Shown here piece by piece: positions 8,493-16,984 of a stretch of 64,000 nt of DNA (positions within the stretch are counted from its first letter, which is position 1; every line of letters starts with the position of its first letter). The stretch comes from Chryseobacterium sp. OSA05B. GTDB lineage: Bacteria; Bacteroidota; Bacteroidia; Flavobacteriales; Weeksellaceae. Made by a program: the position numbers and the translations under genes. The stretch spans positions 310,001-374,000 of the forward strand of contig NZ_JAHXYH010000002.1 of the NCBI RefSeq assembly GCF_019970065.1, in the 5' to 3' direction. Under the pieces are notes generated by a model that saw nothing but the letters and a program-made list of their open reading frames with translations, was not told the origin of the DNA and did no database searches.

Positions 8493-10823
8493 ATGGATTA
8501 TCTGAAAGGACTCAATGAATCACAATATGAAGCCGTTACCTCTCTACAGGGACCTTTGATGGTACTTGCAGGAGCCGGTTCCGGAAAAACACGTGTGCTG
8601 ACCATGCGTATTGCCCACCTGATCCACAACGGTGTGGATCCTTTCAATATCCTGGCCCTGACGTTTACCAATAAAGCCGCCCGCGAAATGAAAGACCGTA
8701 TCGCCAAAGTGGTGGGAGACAGCAATGCAAGAAGTTTATGGATGGGAACTTTTCACTCCGTATTTGCAAGAATCCTGAGAATTGAAGGTCATTATCTGGG
8801 CTATCCGTCCAATTTTACGATCTATGATATGCAGGATGCCCTGAATGTCATCAGAAAAGTATTGAAAGACATGAACATCGATGCCGATCTTTATAAACCT
8901 AAAAAAGTTCAGGCAAGAATTTCAACCTACAAAAACAACCTGATTACGGTAAAAGCTTATTTCAACAATCCTGAGTTGATGGAAGCTGATGAAAAAGCGA
9001 ATATGAAATTCATCGGACAGATCTACCAGAGATATGTAGATGCCTGTTTCAAAAACGGAGCGATGGATTTTGATGATTTATTGTTAAAAACCAACGAATT
9101 GCTGACCCGTTTTCCGGAAGTGCTGGCCAAATATCAGGACAGATTCAGATACATCATGGTAGATGAGTACCAGGATACCAACCATTCCCAGTACCTTATT
9201 GTAAAAGCGTTAGCTTCGAAATTTGAAAATATCTGCGTGGTAGGAGATGATGCACAGTCTATTTATTCCTTCCGTGGGGCCAATATCTATAACATCTTAA
9301 ACTTTAAGAAAGATTATCCTGATGCGATCACGGTTTCTTTGGAGCAGAATTACCGTTCCACCCAGAATATTGTGAATGCAGCCAATGTGGTCATTTCAAA
9401 AAACCTTCAGCAGTTCAAGAAAAATGTTTTCAGTGACAACGAAGAAGGCGATAAGATCAAAATATACCGTTCTCTTTCCGATGCCGATGAAGCCAATTTC
9501 GTGGCCGGAAATATCTGGGAGCTTAGAAATACGGACCAGAGAAAGTACAGTGATTTTGCCATTTTATACAGAACAAACTCACAGACCAGAGCATTTGAAG
9601 ATGCGCTGAGACGTAAAAATATTCCGTACAAGGTTTACGGAGGACTTTCTTTCTACCAGAGAAAAGAAGTAAAAGACCTTATCGCTTATCTGCGTCTTCT
9701 GATCAATGAAAATGACTCGGAAGCCCTGATGAGAATTATCAATTATCCTACAAGAGGAATCGGTGAAACGACCCAGAATAAGCTGATTGTTTTTGCAGAT
9801 TCTCATAATGTGACCATTTCACAGGTATTGAGTAATTTACCAATGTATGCGCCTCAATTGGGACTGAACAATGGTGTTTTAACCAAACTGAATGACTTCT
9901 GGTCCATGATCAAAGCGTTTCAGGTATTACTGAAAACCGATACGGCGTATAGCGTTGCGATGGAAGTAGCCAAACGAAGCGGTCTGATCAAGTTTTTAAA
10001 AGACGACCAGACTCCGGAAGGAATTTCCCGTGTAGAAAACGTGCAGGAATTAATGAACTCTATGCAGGGATTCATTGAAGAACAGATTCAGCTTGAAGAC
10101 GGTGATCCGAGCCTTCCGAATTTCCTTGAGAATATTGCCCTTTCTGCAGATACTCAGGATAAAAATTTAGAGGAAGATATGGTTTCGTTAATGACGATTC
10201 ACCTGTCAAAAGGTCTGGAATTCCCTGTTGTACATCTGGTAGGGCTTGAAGAAAACCTTTTCCCGAGCTTTATGAGCTCTGCAACCAGAGAAGATCTGGA
10301 GGAAGAAAGACGTCTGTTTTATGTAGCACTGACGAGAGCCGAAAAGCAGGTCTTTTTCTCTTATGCAGTTTCCCGTTTCCAATGGGGAAAAATTACAGAT
10401 GCGGAACCTTCAAGATTCTTAAGTGAAATTGATGACCAGTATATTGAGTTCTTAAACCCGGCTCTGGAAAAGAGATTCATCAATAACACCGGAATCAAAT
10501 CCAATATCTTTGATGAACATCCTTCAGAACAGAAAGCATTCAGAAGAGTTGAAAAGAAAACCATTGATAAAGGTGACAGCTCAAAACCTGTACCGGAAGT
10601 CAGAAAACTAAAACCGGTAAGTACCGCGAAAATTATCAATCCAAGCGGAGCTTCTTCACAGGACATTGAGGTAGGGGATAAGGTGAGACACGACCGTTTC
10701 GGAATCGGGGAAGTTTCTTTCCTCGATGGTACGGATCCTCAGAATATCAAAGCCAAAGTGGTTTTCATTCATGAAGGAGAGAAAAACCTTATCCTGAAGT
10801 ATGCGAAGCTTACGAAAATATAA
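8493..10823 (+). CDS. uvrD: UvrD/PcrA-type ATP-dependent DNA helicase
   Basis: 776 residues from the ATG at 8493, supported by the promoter position. Superfamily 1A 3'-5' helicase: Walker A AGAGSGKT (26-33), TFTNKAAREMKDR (motif Ia), MVDEYQDTN (Walker B), VVGDDAQSIYSFRGA (motif III), LEQNYRST (motif IV), VSLMTIHLSKGLEFPVVHLVG (motif V) and RRLFYVALTRAEK (motif VI). The last 50 residues (VGDKVRHDRFGIGEV) are the PcrA/UvrD C-terminal Tudor-like domain that contacts RNA polymerase. Roles are in nucleotide excision and mismatch repair or clearing of replication obstacles. Flavobacteria often have one such protein, so uvrD versus pcrA is naming only. Confidence 0.95.
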   Translation: MDYLKGLNESQYEAVTSLQGPLMVLAGAGSGKTRVLTMRIAHLIHNGVDPFNILALTFTNKAAREMKDRIAKVVGDSNARSLWMGTFHSVFARILRIEGHYLGYPSNFTIYDMQDALNVIRKVLKDMNIDADLYKPKKVQARISTYKNNLITVKAYFNNPELMEADEKANMKFIGQIYQRYVDACFKNGAMDFDDLLLKTNELLTRFPEVLAKYQDRFRYIMVDEYQDTNHSQYLIVKALASKFENICVVGDDAQSIYSFRGANIYNILNFKKDYPDAITVSLEQNYRSTQNIVNAANVVISKNLQQFKKNVFSDNEEGDKIKIYRSLSDADEANFVAGNIWELRNTDQRKYSDFAILYRTNSQTRAFEDALRRKNIPYKVYGGLSFYQRKEVKDLIAYLRLLINENDSEALMRIINYPTRGIGETTQNKLIVFADSHNVTISQVLSNLPMYAPQLGLNNGVLTKLNDFWSMIKAFQVLLKTDTAYSVAMEVAKRSGLIKFLKDDQTPEGISRVENVQELMNSMQGFIEEQIQLEDGDPSLPNFLENIALSADTQDKNLEEDMVSLMTIHLSKGLEFPVVHLVGLEENLFPSFMSSATREDLEEERRLFYVALTRAEKQVFFSYAVSRFQWGKITDAEPSRFLSEIDDQYIEFLNPALEKRFINNTGIKSNIFDEHPSEQKAFRRVEKKTIDKGDSSKPVPEVRKLKPVSTAKIINPSGASSQDIEVGDKVRHDRFGIGEVSFLDGTDPQNIKAKVVFIHEGEKNLILKYAKLTKI

Positions 10824-10860
10824 TAATTAATTGTTCAGCGGAAAAGCTGAAGATAATATT

Positions 10861-10896
10861 TTAAAACGGATTCTATTTGGAGTCCGTTTTTTTTAT
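10861..10896 (+). terminator. Rho-independent terminator after uvrD
   Basis: Stem AAAACGGA (10863-10870)/TCCGTTTT (10883-10890) with a 12-base loop, continuing into an unbroken T-run. Confidence 0.85.
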
Positions 10897-10996
10897 TTAA
10901 ACACAAATGACACGAATTTTTTTCACGGATAACACGAATATCTTTGGCGGCCTTAGTTCCATTTGTGAAAGTATTTGTGTCATTCGTGTTTAAAGT
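10897..10996. repeat. Long imperfect inverted repeat, intergenic
   Basis: Left arm 10897-10917 (TTTAAACACAAATGACACGA...) and right arm about 10973-10994 are inverted copies with two reciprocal differences, separated by about 55 bp that contain a further ACACGAAT copy. This is the build of dispersed palindromic repeats found between genes in flavobacterial genomes. Confidence 0.7.
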
Positions 10997-11044
10997 AATA
11001 GACCAAAACTATCTTAAATTTTCATAAAATTAAAGTCTATTAAT

Positions 11045-11075
11045 TTTGTAGACTAATGAATTAGTTTTACATTTG
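11045..11075 (+). promoter_or_regulatory. Flavobacterial promoter of the TonB-dependent receptor
   Basis: TTTG (11045-11048), 19-base spacer, TACATTTG (11068-11075). About 33 bases of leader precede the ATG at 11115. Confidence 0.85.
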
Positions 11076-11114
11076 CCACTCAAAAAAACATAAACTATAA
11101 ATTGATGTAAGGGT

Positions 11115-13841
11115 ATGAAAAATAAAACGACTATCGTATCAGCTTCTGTTCTTTTTTTCCTCGGAACCTATGCGTTCGGGCAGGAAAAAGAAAAAGACAG
11201 CGTGAAAACCAATAATGTAGAAGAAGTTGTGGTATTGGGCTCAAGAGCCGGTGCACGATCTAAAACTGACAGCCCGGTTCCTGTGGATGTCTTCAATATA
11301 AGAGAATCCTCAGTAGTTCTTCCACAGTCCAGTATAGGACAGATTTTAAATGCGGTAGCCCCGTCTTTCACTTCTACTATCCAGACGAATTCAGACGGAA
11401 CGGATCATTTGGATCCTGCTCAGCTGAGAGGATTGGGACCGGATCAGGTATTGGTTCTGGTTAACGGAAAAAGAAGACATACCTCAGCATTAGTGAATGT
11501 GAACGGAACTCCGGGAAGAGGAACCGTAGGAACGGATTTGAACTCAATTCCTTCCTTTGCTTTAAACAGAATTGAAGTCCTGCGTGACGGTGCTTCAGCT
11601 CAGTATGGATCTGATGCTATCGCCGGAGTGATCAATCTTGAACTGAAAAAAGACATCGGAAAACTAACCGGACAGGTAAGCTATGGTGGGAATTTAACAC
11701 CAACTGCCAATGACCATACCGGAAATTTCGACGGACAGAATATTCAGGTTGACCTTAATTACGGAAATAGAATCGGGAATAAAGGAGGCTTCTATAACAT
11801 CACCTGGTCTTCGCAGTTCAGAAACCCGACCTCAAGAGCCGGAGCTGAAAGCGGAACCATTTACAATGCCTACAATGCCATTGAAAGACGTGCTCTGAAT
11901 GATGGAATCAATTTATCTTCCCTTTTTTCAAATATTAATAATGTACCGAATTCCCAGCAGCTTATCAATTACATACACCAATATGCCCAAGGCGTAAGCT
12001 ATTTTTCTCAGGATCTGCAGAACCAGATTCAAGGGGCAAACAGCATTGGTGTTTTGCAGGGACTTTTGAAAGGTGATTTTACCGATCAGGAGCTTGCATA
12101 CAGAGGGCAGGAAAGAAGAGATTTCAACATGCAGGTGGGACAGTCGAAACTGAACAACCATCAGCTTTTTGCTAATATCGAAGTGCCTATCAATGATAAC
12201 TGGAAAGTATATTCTTTCGGTGGTTACAGCTTCAGACACGGAACTTCAGGAGGGTTTTACAGAAAACCAAATCAGAGCAGGACGTTTACGGGACTGTATT
12301 CAGATGGTTACCTGCCTCAGATCGGAACTGATATCCAGGATCTGTCGCTTTCCGCAGGAATTAAAGGAAACTGGGAGGGCTGGAATATTGATTTAAGCAA
12401 TACATTCGGACAGAATTCATTCAGTTATAATATTCAGAACACAGGAAATACGTCTTTACGTTTTGCTTCCCCAAAAGAATTTAATGCAGGCGGTTTAAGA
12501 TTCTCCCAAAACACAATCAATTTAGATTTTTCTAAAAAATATGACGTCTGGAGCGGAATCAATGTAGCTTTTGGAGCGGAACATCGTTATGAGAATTTTA
12601 AAATAACCCAGGGTGATGAAGCTTCGTACACCACTTATGATGCCGCAGGAAATGTGTGGAATAATAACACACCGAGAGCTACGGATTTCTTTGGAAATGC
12701 ACTGCCGGGAGGATCGCAGGTTTTCGGAGGATTTAAGCCGGTGAATGCGATCGATAAAAACAGACAGGCAGTAGCCGCTTACGCAGATGTTGAATTTAAT
12801 TTCACCAACTGGTTATTAGTGGATGCGGCGGCGAGATATGAAAATTATTCAGATTTCGGATCTACTTTTAATTATAAATTAGCTTCAAGAATCAAAGTAG
12901 CTCCCAATTTTAATGTAAGATTGGCAGGTTCTACCGGATTCAGAGCACCTTCTATTCACCAGATCTATTACAATGTGACCTCTACTTTGTTTACCAACAG
13001 CCAGCTTCTGGAAGTGGGAACATTCAGTAATGATTCACAAATTGCAGGACTGCTGGGAATGCCGAAACTGAAGCAGGAAACTTCTAAATCTGCCAGCGTA
13101 GGATTTACGTACAGAATTCCTTCTGCGAGTCTGACCTTCACCGCAGATGGATATTTTACCAGGATCAACAACAGGATTATCCTTACCGATCAGTTCTTAA
13201 GAGCCGACGTACCTGCCTCTGCACAGGCCGCTTTTGATGCACAGGGTATTAACGGAGCTCAGTTTTTCACCAATGCCATTGATACCGAAACAAGAGGTGT
13301 AGACGTTGTGATTTCCCATAATGCAAGATTTTCAGGGATAAAACTGGATAACAATTTTGCAATTAACGTAAGTGAAACCAGAAAAGTGGGAAATACCCAC
13401 TCTTCAGGACTTTTACAGTCTCCTAATCTTGAGAAAATCTATTTTTCAGAAAAGTCAAGAGTATACCTGGAAGAAGCGGTTCCCAAGGTGAAAGCCAGCT
13501 TATCCCATACGCTTTCATGGAAAAATGCAAGTGTGTACCTTAGAAATACCTATTTCGGAAAAGTGACGGGTGCAGATGTAATTGATGCGAACGGTGACGG
13601 AATCATAGGGTTTAATGAGCACCAGCAGATCGGAGACAAGATCATTACCGATCTTTCACTGGCGTATCAGTTTACAAAGAATGTAGGACTGACCATTGGG
13701 GTCAATAATCTGTTTGATATTTATCCTGATAAAAACCTTCCGGCATCTACCAATAATGACCAGTTCGTTTATTCACGTTCTACGTCTCAGTTTGGACAGA
13801 ATGGAAGATATGTATTCTCACGACTCAATTTTAATTTTTAA
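11115..13841 (+). CDS. TonB-dependent outer-membrane receptor
   Basis: 908 residues. Signal peptide ends near YAFGQ. A probable TonB box VEEVVVLGSR (about 35-45) is followed by a plug domain (residues about 55-180: QSSIGQILNAVAP, LRGLGPDQVLVLVNGKRRH, RIEVLRDGASAQYGSDAIAG) and a 22-strand barrel ending in an aromatic residue (RYVFSRLNFNF). There is no N-terminal carboxypeptidase-like extension, so it is not SusC-type. The insert GTPGRGTVGTDLNSIP in the plug is typical of siderophore/vitamin receptors of unknown ligand. It converges with the thiamin operon, so a thiamin-related ligand cannot be argued from operon structure. Own promoter and terminator suggest monocistronic expression. Confidence 0.92.
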   Translation: MKNKTTIVSASVLFFLGTYAFGQEKEKDSVKTNNVEEVVVLGSRAGARSKTDSPVPVDVFNIRESSVVLPQSSIGQILNAVAPSFTSTIQTNSDGTDHLDPAQLRGLGPDQVLVLVNGKRRHTSALVNVNGTPGRGTVGTDLNSIPSFALNRIEVLRDGASAQYGSDAIAGVINLELKKDIGKLTGQVSYGGNLTPTANDHTGNFDGQNIQVDLNYGNRIGNKGGFYNITWSSQFRNPTSRAGAESGTIYNAYNAIERRALNDGINLSSLFSNINNVPNSQQLINYIHQYAQGVSYFSQDLQNQIQGANSIGVLQGLLKGDFTDQELAYRGQERRDFNMQVGQSKLNNHQLFANIEVPINDNWKVYSFGGYSFRHGTSGGFYRKPNQSRTFTGLYSDGYLPQIGTDIQDLSLSAGIKGNWEGWNIDLSNTFGQNSFSYNIQNTGNTSLRFASPKEFNAGGLRFSQNTINLDFSKKYDVWSGINVAFGAEHRYENFKITQGDEASYTTYDAAGNVWNNNTPRATDFFGNALPGGSQVFGGFKPVNAIDKNRQAVAAYADVEFNFTNWLLVDAAARYENYSDFGSTFNYKLASRIKVAPNFNVRLAGSTGFRAPSIHQIYYNVTSTLFTNSQLLEVGTFSNDSQIAGLLGMPKLKQETSKSASVGFTYRIPSASLTFTADGYFTRINNRIILTDQFLRADVPASAQAAFDAQGINGAQFFTNAIDTETRGVDVVISHNARFSGIKLDNNFAINVSETRKVGNTHSSGLLQSPNLEKIYFSEKSRVYLEEAVPKVKASLSHTLSWKNASVYLRNTYFGKVTGADVIDANGDGIIGFNEHQQIGDKIITDLSLAYQFTKNVGLTIGVNNLFDIYPDKNLPASTNNDQFVYSRSTSQFGQNGRYVFSRLNFNF

Positions 13842-13849
13842 GTGATATC

Positions 13850-13884
13850 AAAAGCGGATTCAAATTTTTGAATCCGCTTTTATT
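13850..13884. terminator. Bidirectional terminator
   Basis: A 15-bp-arm palindrome (AAAAGCGGATTCAAA and its complement) flanked by A- and T-rich sequence lies between the convergent TonB receptor gene and tenA. Confidence 0.9.
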
Positions 13885-13890
13885 TTTAAT

Positions 13891-14541
13891 TTATTTCCAT
13901 GTTTTCAGCTCATAGGCGCCTTCCCAGAAATGGAATTCCATTCTCGTGGACATGATAAAAGCTTCGGTCATTTTCTCTCTTGTTTCCTTTGTGCTGTTCT
14001 CAGCCAGTCGGTCACAAATCGCAATAGCCTGATCTACGGCAACAGAAAATTCCTCGCCTCCATACGTATCAATCCACTTTTGATAAGGATTGTTGATCGT
14101 GTTTTGATTGCTGTAAATATAATCTCCGACCTCTCTGTAGATCCAGAAGCAGGGAAGGACTGCTGCCACTGCAACTTCTACAGATTCCAAAGCTGCCGTA
14201 CTTCTCAGGAAGTGAATATAATGATGACAGGCAGGTTCCGCTACACCTTTATCTGAAACTCCAAAATCTACAAAATAAGATTCGTGCAGTGCATTTTCCA
14301 CGACAATGGCATTTTCAGCAAACCGCATAAACGCAAGTACATCCTGAAGATCCTGAATTTTGGCAGCGATCAGCGAAAGCGTTCTCCCAAAATGTTCAAG
14401 ATATAAAGAATCCTGAGCCATATAAAACCTAAATTTCTCCTGCGCTAAAGTTCCGTCTGATAATTCTTTGATAAACGGCATGTCCAGAATAGACTGATAA
14501 CGTTGTTCTATAGCTTGCCAGGTGTGTTCAGACCATTTCAT
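13891..14541 (-). CDS. tenA: TenA, aminopyrimidine aminohydrolase / thiaminase II
   Basis: 216 residues from the ATG at 14541 (MKWSEHTWQAIEQRY); the longer open frame to 14607 lies inside thiD and is not used. TenA salvages thiamin pyrimidine by hydrolysing aminopyrimidine breakdown products. The nucleophile Cys lies in AVLPCFWIYREVG and the C-terminal Glu in STRMEFHFWEGAY; FYMAQDSLYLEHFGR and ALHESYF are family motifs. It overlaps the thiD end by 14 bp, implying translational coupling, and is the last gene of the riboswitch-controlled operon. Confidence 0.93.
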   Translation of the reverse strand: MKWSEHTWQAIEQRYQSILDMPFIKELSDGTLAQEKFRFYMAQDSLYLEHFGRTLSLIAAKIQDLQDVLAFMRFAENAIVVENALHESYFVDFGVSDKGVAEPACHHYIHFLRSTAALESVEVAVAAVLPCFWIYREVGDYIYSNQNTINNPYQKWIDTYGGEEFSVAVDQAIAICDRLAENSTKETREKMTEAFIMSTRMEFHFWEGAYELKTWK

Positions 14542-15361
14542 TTTTAATGAGTTTTTGAGGATTAAAAAAGTGATTGAGCGGACCGTTTCCATGTCCTGTT
14601 TGTACATCTTTTCCGTTTTCTATAGCTTGATAAACGTAGTCTTGTCCCAAAGAAACGGCATCGTATAAAGTGTTACCCTGAGCCAGATAGGATGCAATGG
14701 CAGAAGAAAGCGTGCAGCCTGAGCCGTGGGTGTTGTTGGTGTTAAATTTCACTGTCTCGAAAGAATAAAATTTTTCATTTTCATCATAGAATAAAGACGT
14801 GATCGTTGAGGTTTCCTGATGTCCGCCTTTCAAAAGAATGCTTCTGCAGCCCAGTTTTTTGATTTCTTTTCCGGCAGCATAAAGATCTTCAAGAGTCTCG
14901 ACTTTCATCTTTGCTAAAATGGCAGCTTCGTCCATATTAGGGGTAATCACATCAGCAATCGGGAAAAGTTTCTCCGTAATGGCTGCTATCGTGTCTTCTT
15001 CAATCAGTCGATGACCACTTGTGGCGACCATGACTGGATCAAATACAAGCGGTATTTTTTTATACTTTCCTAAAGTTGAAACAATGGTTTCGACCAGTTG
15101 TGGGGTATGAACCATCCCGATTTTTATAGCATCCGGAAAAATATCATCCAGAATAGCTTCGATCTGATCGGCTACAGCTTCTACCGGAATAGGATATATT
15201 GTTCTTACACCCTGCGTATTCTGTACAGGTAAAGCCGTTAATACAGACGTCGAGAAACATCCTAAAGCAGAAGCCGTTTTAATATCTGCCTGAATGCCTG
15301 CACCGCCGCTTCCGTCAAACCCGGCGATCGTTAATACCGATGGATAGGTGTATTTTTTCAT
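14528..15361 (-). CDS. thiD: Hydroxymethylpyrimidine kinase / phosphomethylpyrimidine kinase
   Basis: 277 residues of the ribokinase-type ThiD family, converting HMP to HMP-P and then HMP-PP. Visible motifs are LTIAGFDGSGGAGIQADIK at the N-terminus, VFDPVMVATSGHRL in the middle, and the C-terminal anion-hole/catalytic stretch NTHGSGCTLSSAIA. It overlaps thiE by 4 bp at its start and tenA by 14 bp at its end. The pyrimidine supplied by TenA is its likely substrate here. Confidence 0.95.
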   Translation of the reverse strand: MKKYTYPSVLTIAGFDGSGGAGIQADIKTASALGCFSTSVLTALPVQNTQGVRTIYPIPVEAVADQIEAILDDIFPDAIKIGMVHTPQLVETIVSTLGKYKKIPLVFDPVMVATSGHRLIEEDTIAAITEKLFPIADVITPNMDEAAILAKMKVETLEDLYAAGKEIKKLGCRSILLKGGHQETSTITSLFYDENEKFYSFETVKFNTNNTHGSGCTLSSAIASYLAQGNTLYDAVSLGQDYVYQAIENGKDVQTGHGNGPLNHFFNPQKLIKNEMV

Positions 15362-15993
15362 TTTAAAATTTCATTTTTTAATTGATAGGCTGCTTTTTGA
15401 GGATCAGGAGCACCACAGATCGCGGAAACTACGGCAAGACAATCTGCCCCTGCCTTCATGACCTCCTTTGCATTTCCTAAATGAATATGACCGATGGCTA
15501 CCAAAGGTTTCTCCGTAAGCTGTCTGATCGTTTTAATTCCTTCAAGTCCCCATTCTGTTATGGTATCGGTTTTTGTATCGGTTCTGAAAACGGGACTGAT
15601 TCCGAGATAATCGGAAACGGTTGTCTGTTCATTGTCTAGCTGAGAAATATATTCAATGGAGTAACCAATGATTTTATGGTGGAGAAGAGGCTGTTGTCTT
15701 AAATAAACGGGCGAAGCATCGCTATTGCCCACATGAATGCCTGCTGCATTGACCTTTTCTGCAACCTCTGTATTATCGTTAATGATGAGTGGAACTGAAT
15801 ATTTATCTGTCAATTCAATAAGCTGTTGAGCTTTTGCAAGAAAGGAATCTGTACTGCTGTTTTTTTCTCTCAGCTGAATCATATCAACTCCTCCGAGAAT
15901 AGCCTGTTCGGCAACCTGCAGGAAATTTCTACCAGCACAATCAGCCTCAGAAATGACCAGATAAAGCTGATATGGAAAAGGATTTAAACTCAT
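15358..15993 (-). CDS. thiE: Thiamin-phosphate synthase
   Basis: 211 residues, standard length for ThiE, a TIM-barrel enzyme joining HMP-PP and thiazole phosphate. Motifs: GGVDMIQLREKN, LIINDNTEVAEKVNAAGIHVG, a divergent YLGISPVFRTDTK region and VAIGHIHLGNAKEVMKAGAD near the C-terminus. The usual GxDGVHxGQ is changed to AAGIHVGNSD. It overlaps both neighbours by 4 bp, so thiM-thiE-thiD form a tightly coupled unit. Confidence 0.93.
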   Translation of the reverse strand: MSLNPFPYQLYLVISEADCAGRNFLQVAEQAILGGVDMIQLREKNSSTDSFLAKAQQLIELTDKYSVPLIINDNTEVAEKVNAAGIHVGNSDASPVYLRQQPLLHHKIIGYSIEYISQLDNEQTTVSDYLGISPVFRTDTKTDTITEWGLEGIKTIRQLTEKPLVAIGHIHLGNAKEVMKAGADCLAVVSAICGAPDPQKAAYQLKNEILK

Positions 15994-16787
15994 CTTCGCT
16001 CTATCTTTAAACGGGTGGAAAATTCCTGTTCAGTGATTGTATACAGATTATCGATGAGGTTCACCTGAAGACTTCCCGGACCTTTGCTTTCCTCAGCAGC
16101 CAGTTCTCCTGCAATCCCTATGAATGCCATGGCAGCAGCTACAGCCATTACTTTATCTCCTGTAATTCCTATAAATGCACCGATTAAAGCTGTGGCAGAA
16201 CATCCCAAACCGGTTACTTTCTTCATAAGCGGATGTCCATTTTTAATGAAAATTTCCTGTTGGATATCCAGAATAATATCAGTCTCACCGGAAATACAGA
16301 CAATTGTATCATATTGATTGACGAGACTTCGTGCGGCATCTATAGCTTCATTACTCTGTGCAGTGCTGTCTACTCCTTTGGTAACGGTGGTATTGGCTTT
16401 GGCCAGCGCAATAATCTCAGAAGCGTTTCCTCTGATAACGGTAGGCTGATATTGTAAAAGCTGATGTAAAACTTCATCCCGGAAAGAAGTAGCTCCGGCG
16501 CCTACAGGATCTAAAACCCACGGTTTTCCAGTTGAATGTGTCGTTTTAGCTGCCAAGATCATAGATTCCGACCAGTATTCATCCAGCGTACCAATATTAA
16601 TCACTACGGAATGGGCGATGCCAATCATTTCCTGAATTTCAGATTTTGCGTGCGCCATAATAGGAGAGGCTCCTGCAGCCAAAAGGGCATTGGCGGTATT
16701 GTTCATCACCACATAATTGGTGATATTATGAACCAAAGGAGACTGTTGTCTGACAAGCTGTACCTGTTCCCAAAGAATTTTTTCCAT
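15990..16787 (-). CDS. thiM: Hydroxyethylthiazole kinase
   Basis: About 265 residues. ThiM phosphorylates hydroxyethylthiazole for thiamin salvage. Motifs: SPLVHNITNYVVMNNTANAL, GASPIMAHA, NIGTLDEYW, WVLDPVGAGATSFR, VIRGNASEI, and the C-terminal catalytic TGLGCSATALIGAFIG. The start is given at 16787 (MEKILWEQ); an alternative ATG 9 bases upstream (16796) is equally possible. It is first in the operon, about 75 bases downstream of a TPP riboswitch. No thiC, thiG, thiS or thiH lies nearby, so the cluster serves salvage. Confidence 0.94.
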   Translation of the reverse strand: MEKILWEQVQLVRQQSPLVHNITNYVVMNNTANALLAAGASPIMAHAKSEIQEMIGIAHSVVINIGTLDEYWSESMILAAKTTHSTGKPWVLDPVGAGATSFRDEVLHQLLQYQPTVIRGNASEIIALAKANTTVTKGVDSTAQSNEAIDAARSLVNQYDTIVCISGETDIILDIQQEIFIKNGHPLMKKVTGLGCSATALIGAFIGITGDKVMAVAAAMAFIGIAGELAAEESKGPGSLQVNLIDNLYTITEQEFSTRLKIERR

Positions 16788-16860
16788 GATTATCATTTAA
16801 AATAAAAATAGCTTCAGGAAAAATCCAAAACAAAAAGTACACTGTCAACAATGTCATTTT

Positions 16861-16937
16861 GCTTTTCCCTACGTCGGTGTTAGCCGTATCAGGTTCAAAG
16901 GGACTCTCTCAATTCATTTTCAGAATACCCCTAAAGC
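16861..16937 (-). ncRNA. TPP riboswitch (THI element)
   Basis: Read on the minus strand, the conserved thi-box parts occur in order: TTAGGGGTATTC, GAGAGAGTCCC, TTTGAACCTGATACGGCTAA and CACCGACGTAGGGAA. This is the five-helix TPP aptamer core, lying between the promoter at 16942-16972 and thiM. High TPP should reduce expression of thiM-thiE-thiD-tenA. No strong terminator hairpin is evident after the aptamer, so control may be at translation initiation. Confidence 0.95.
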
Positions 16938-16941
16938 AAAA

Positions 16942-16972
16942 CAAATGTATAAAAATTATCAGAGCAGGCAAA
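16942..16972 (-). promoter_or_regulatory. Promoter of the thiamin salvage operon
   Basis: On the minus strand TTTG (16969-16972), 19-base spacer, TACATTTG (16942-16949), a full match to the Bacteroidetes consensus. Transcription would begin right at the 5' side of the TPP aptamer. Confidence 0.88.
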
Positions 16973-16984
16973 AACTCATAAGGA

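Noticed and set aside
14542..14607. N-terminal extension of TenA
   Set aside because: Family members start at MKWSEHTW-like sequence; the extra stretch is thiD coding sequence in another frame.
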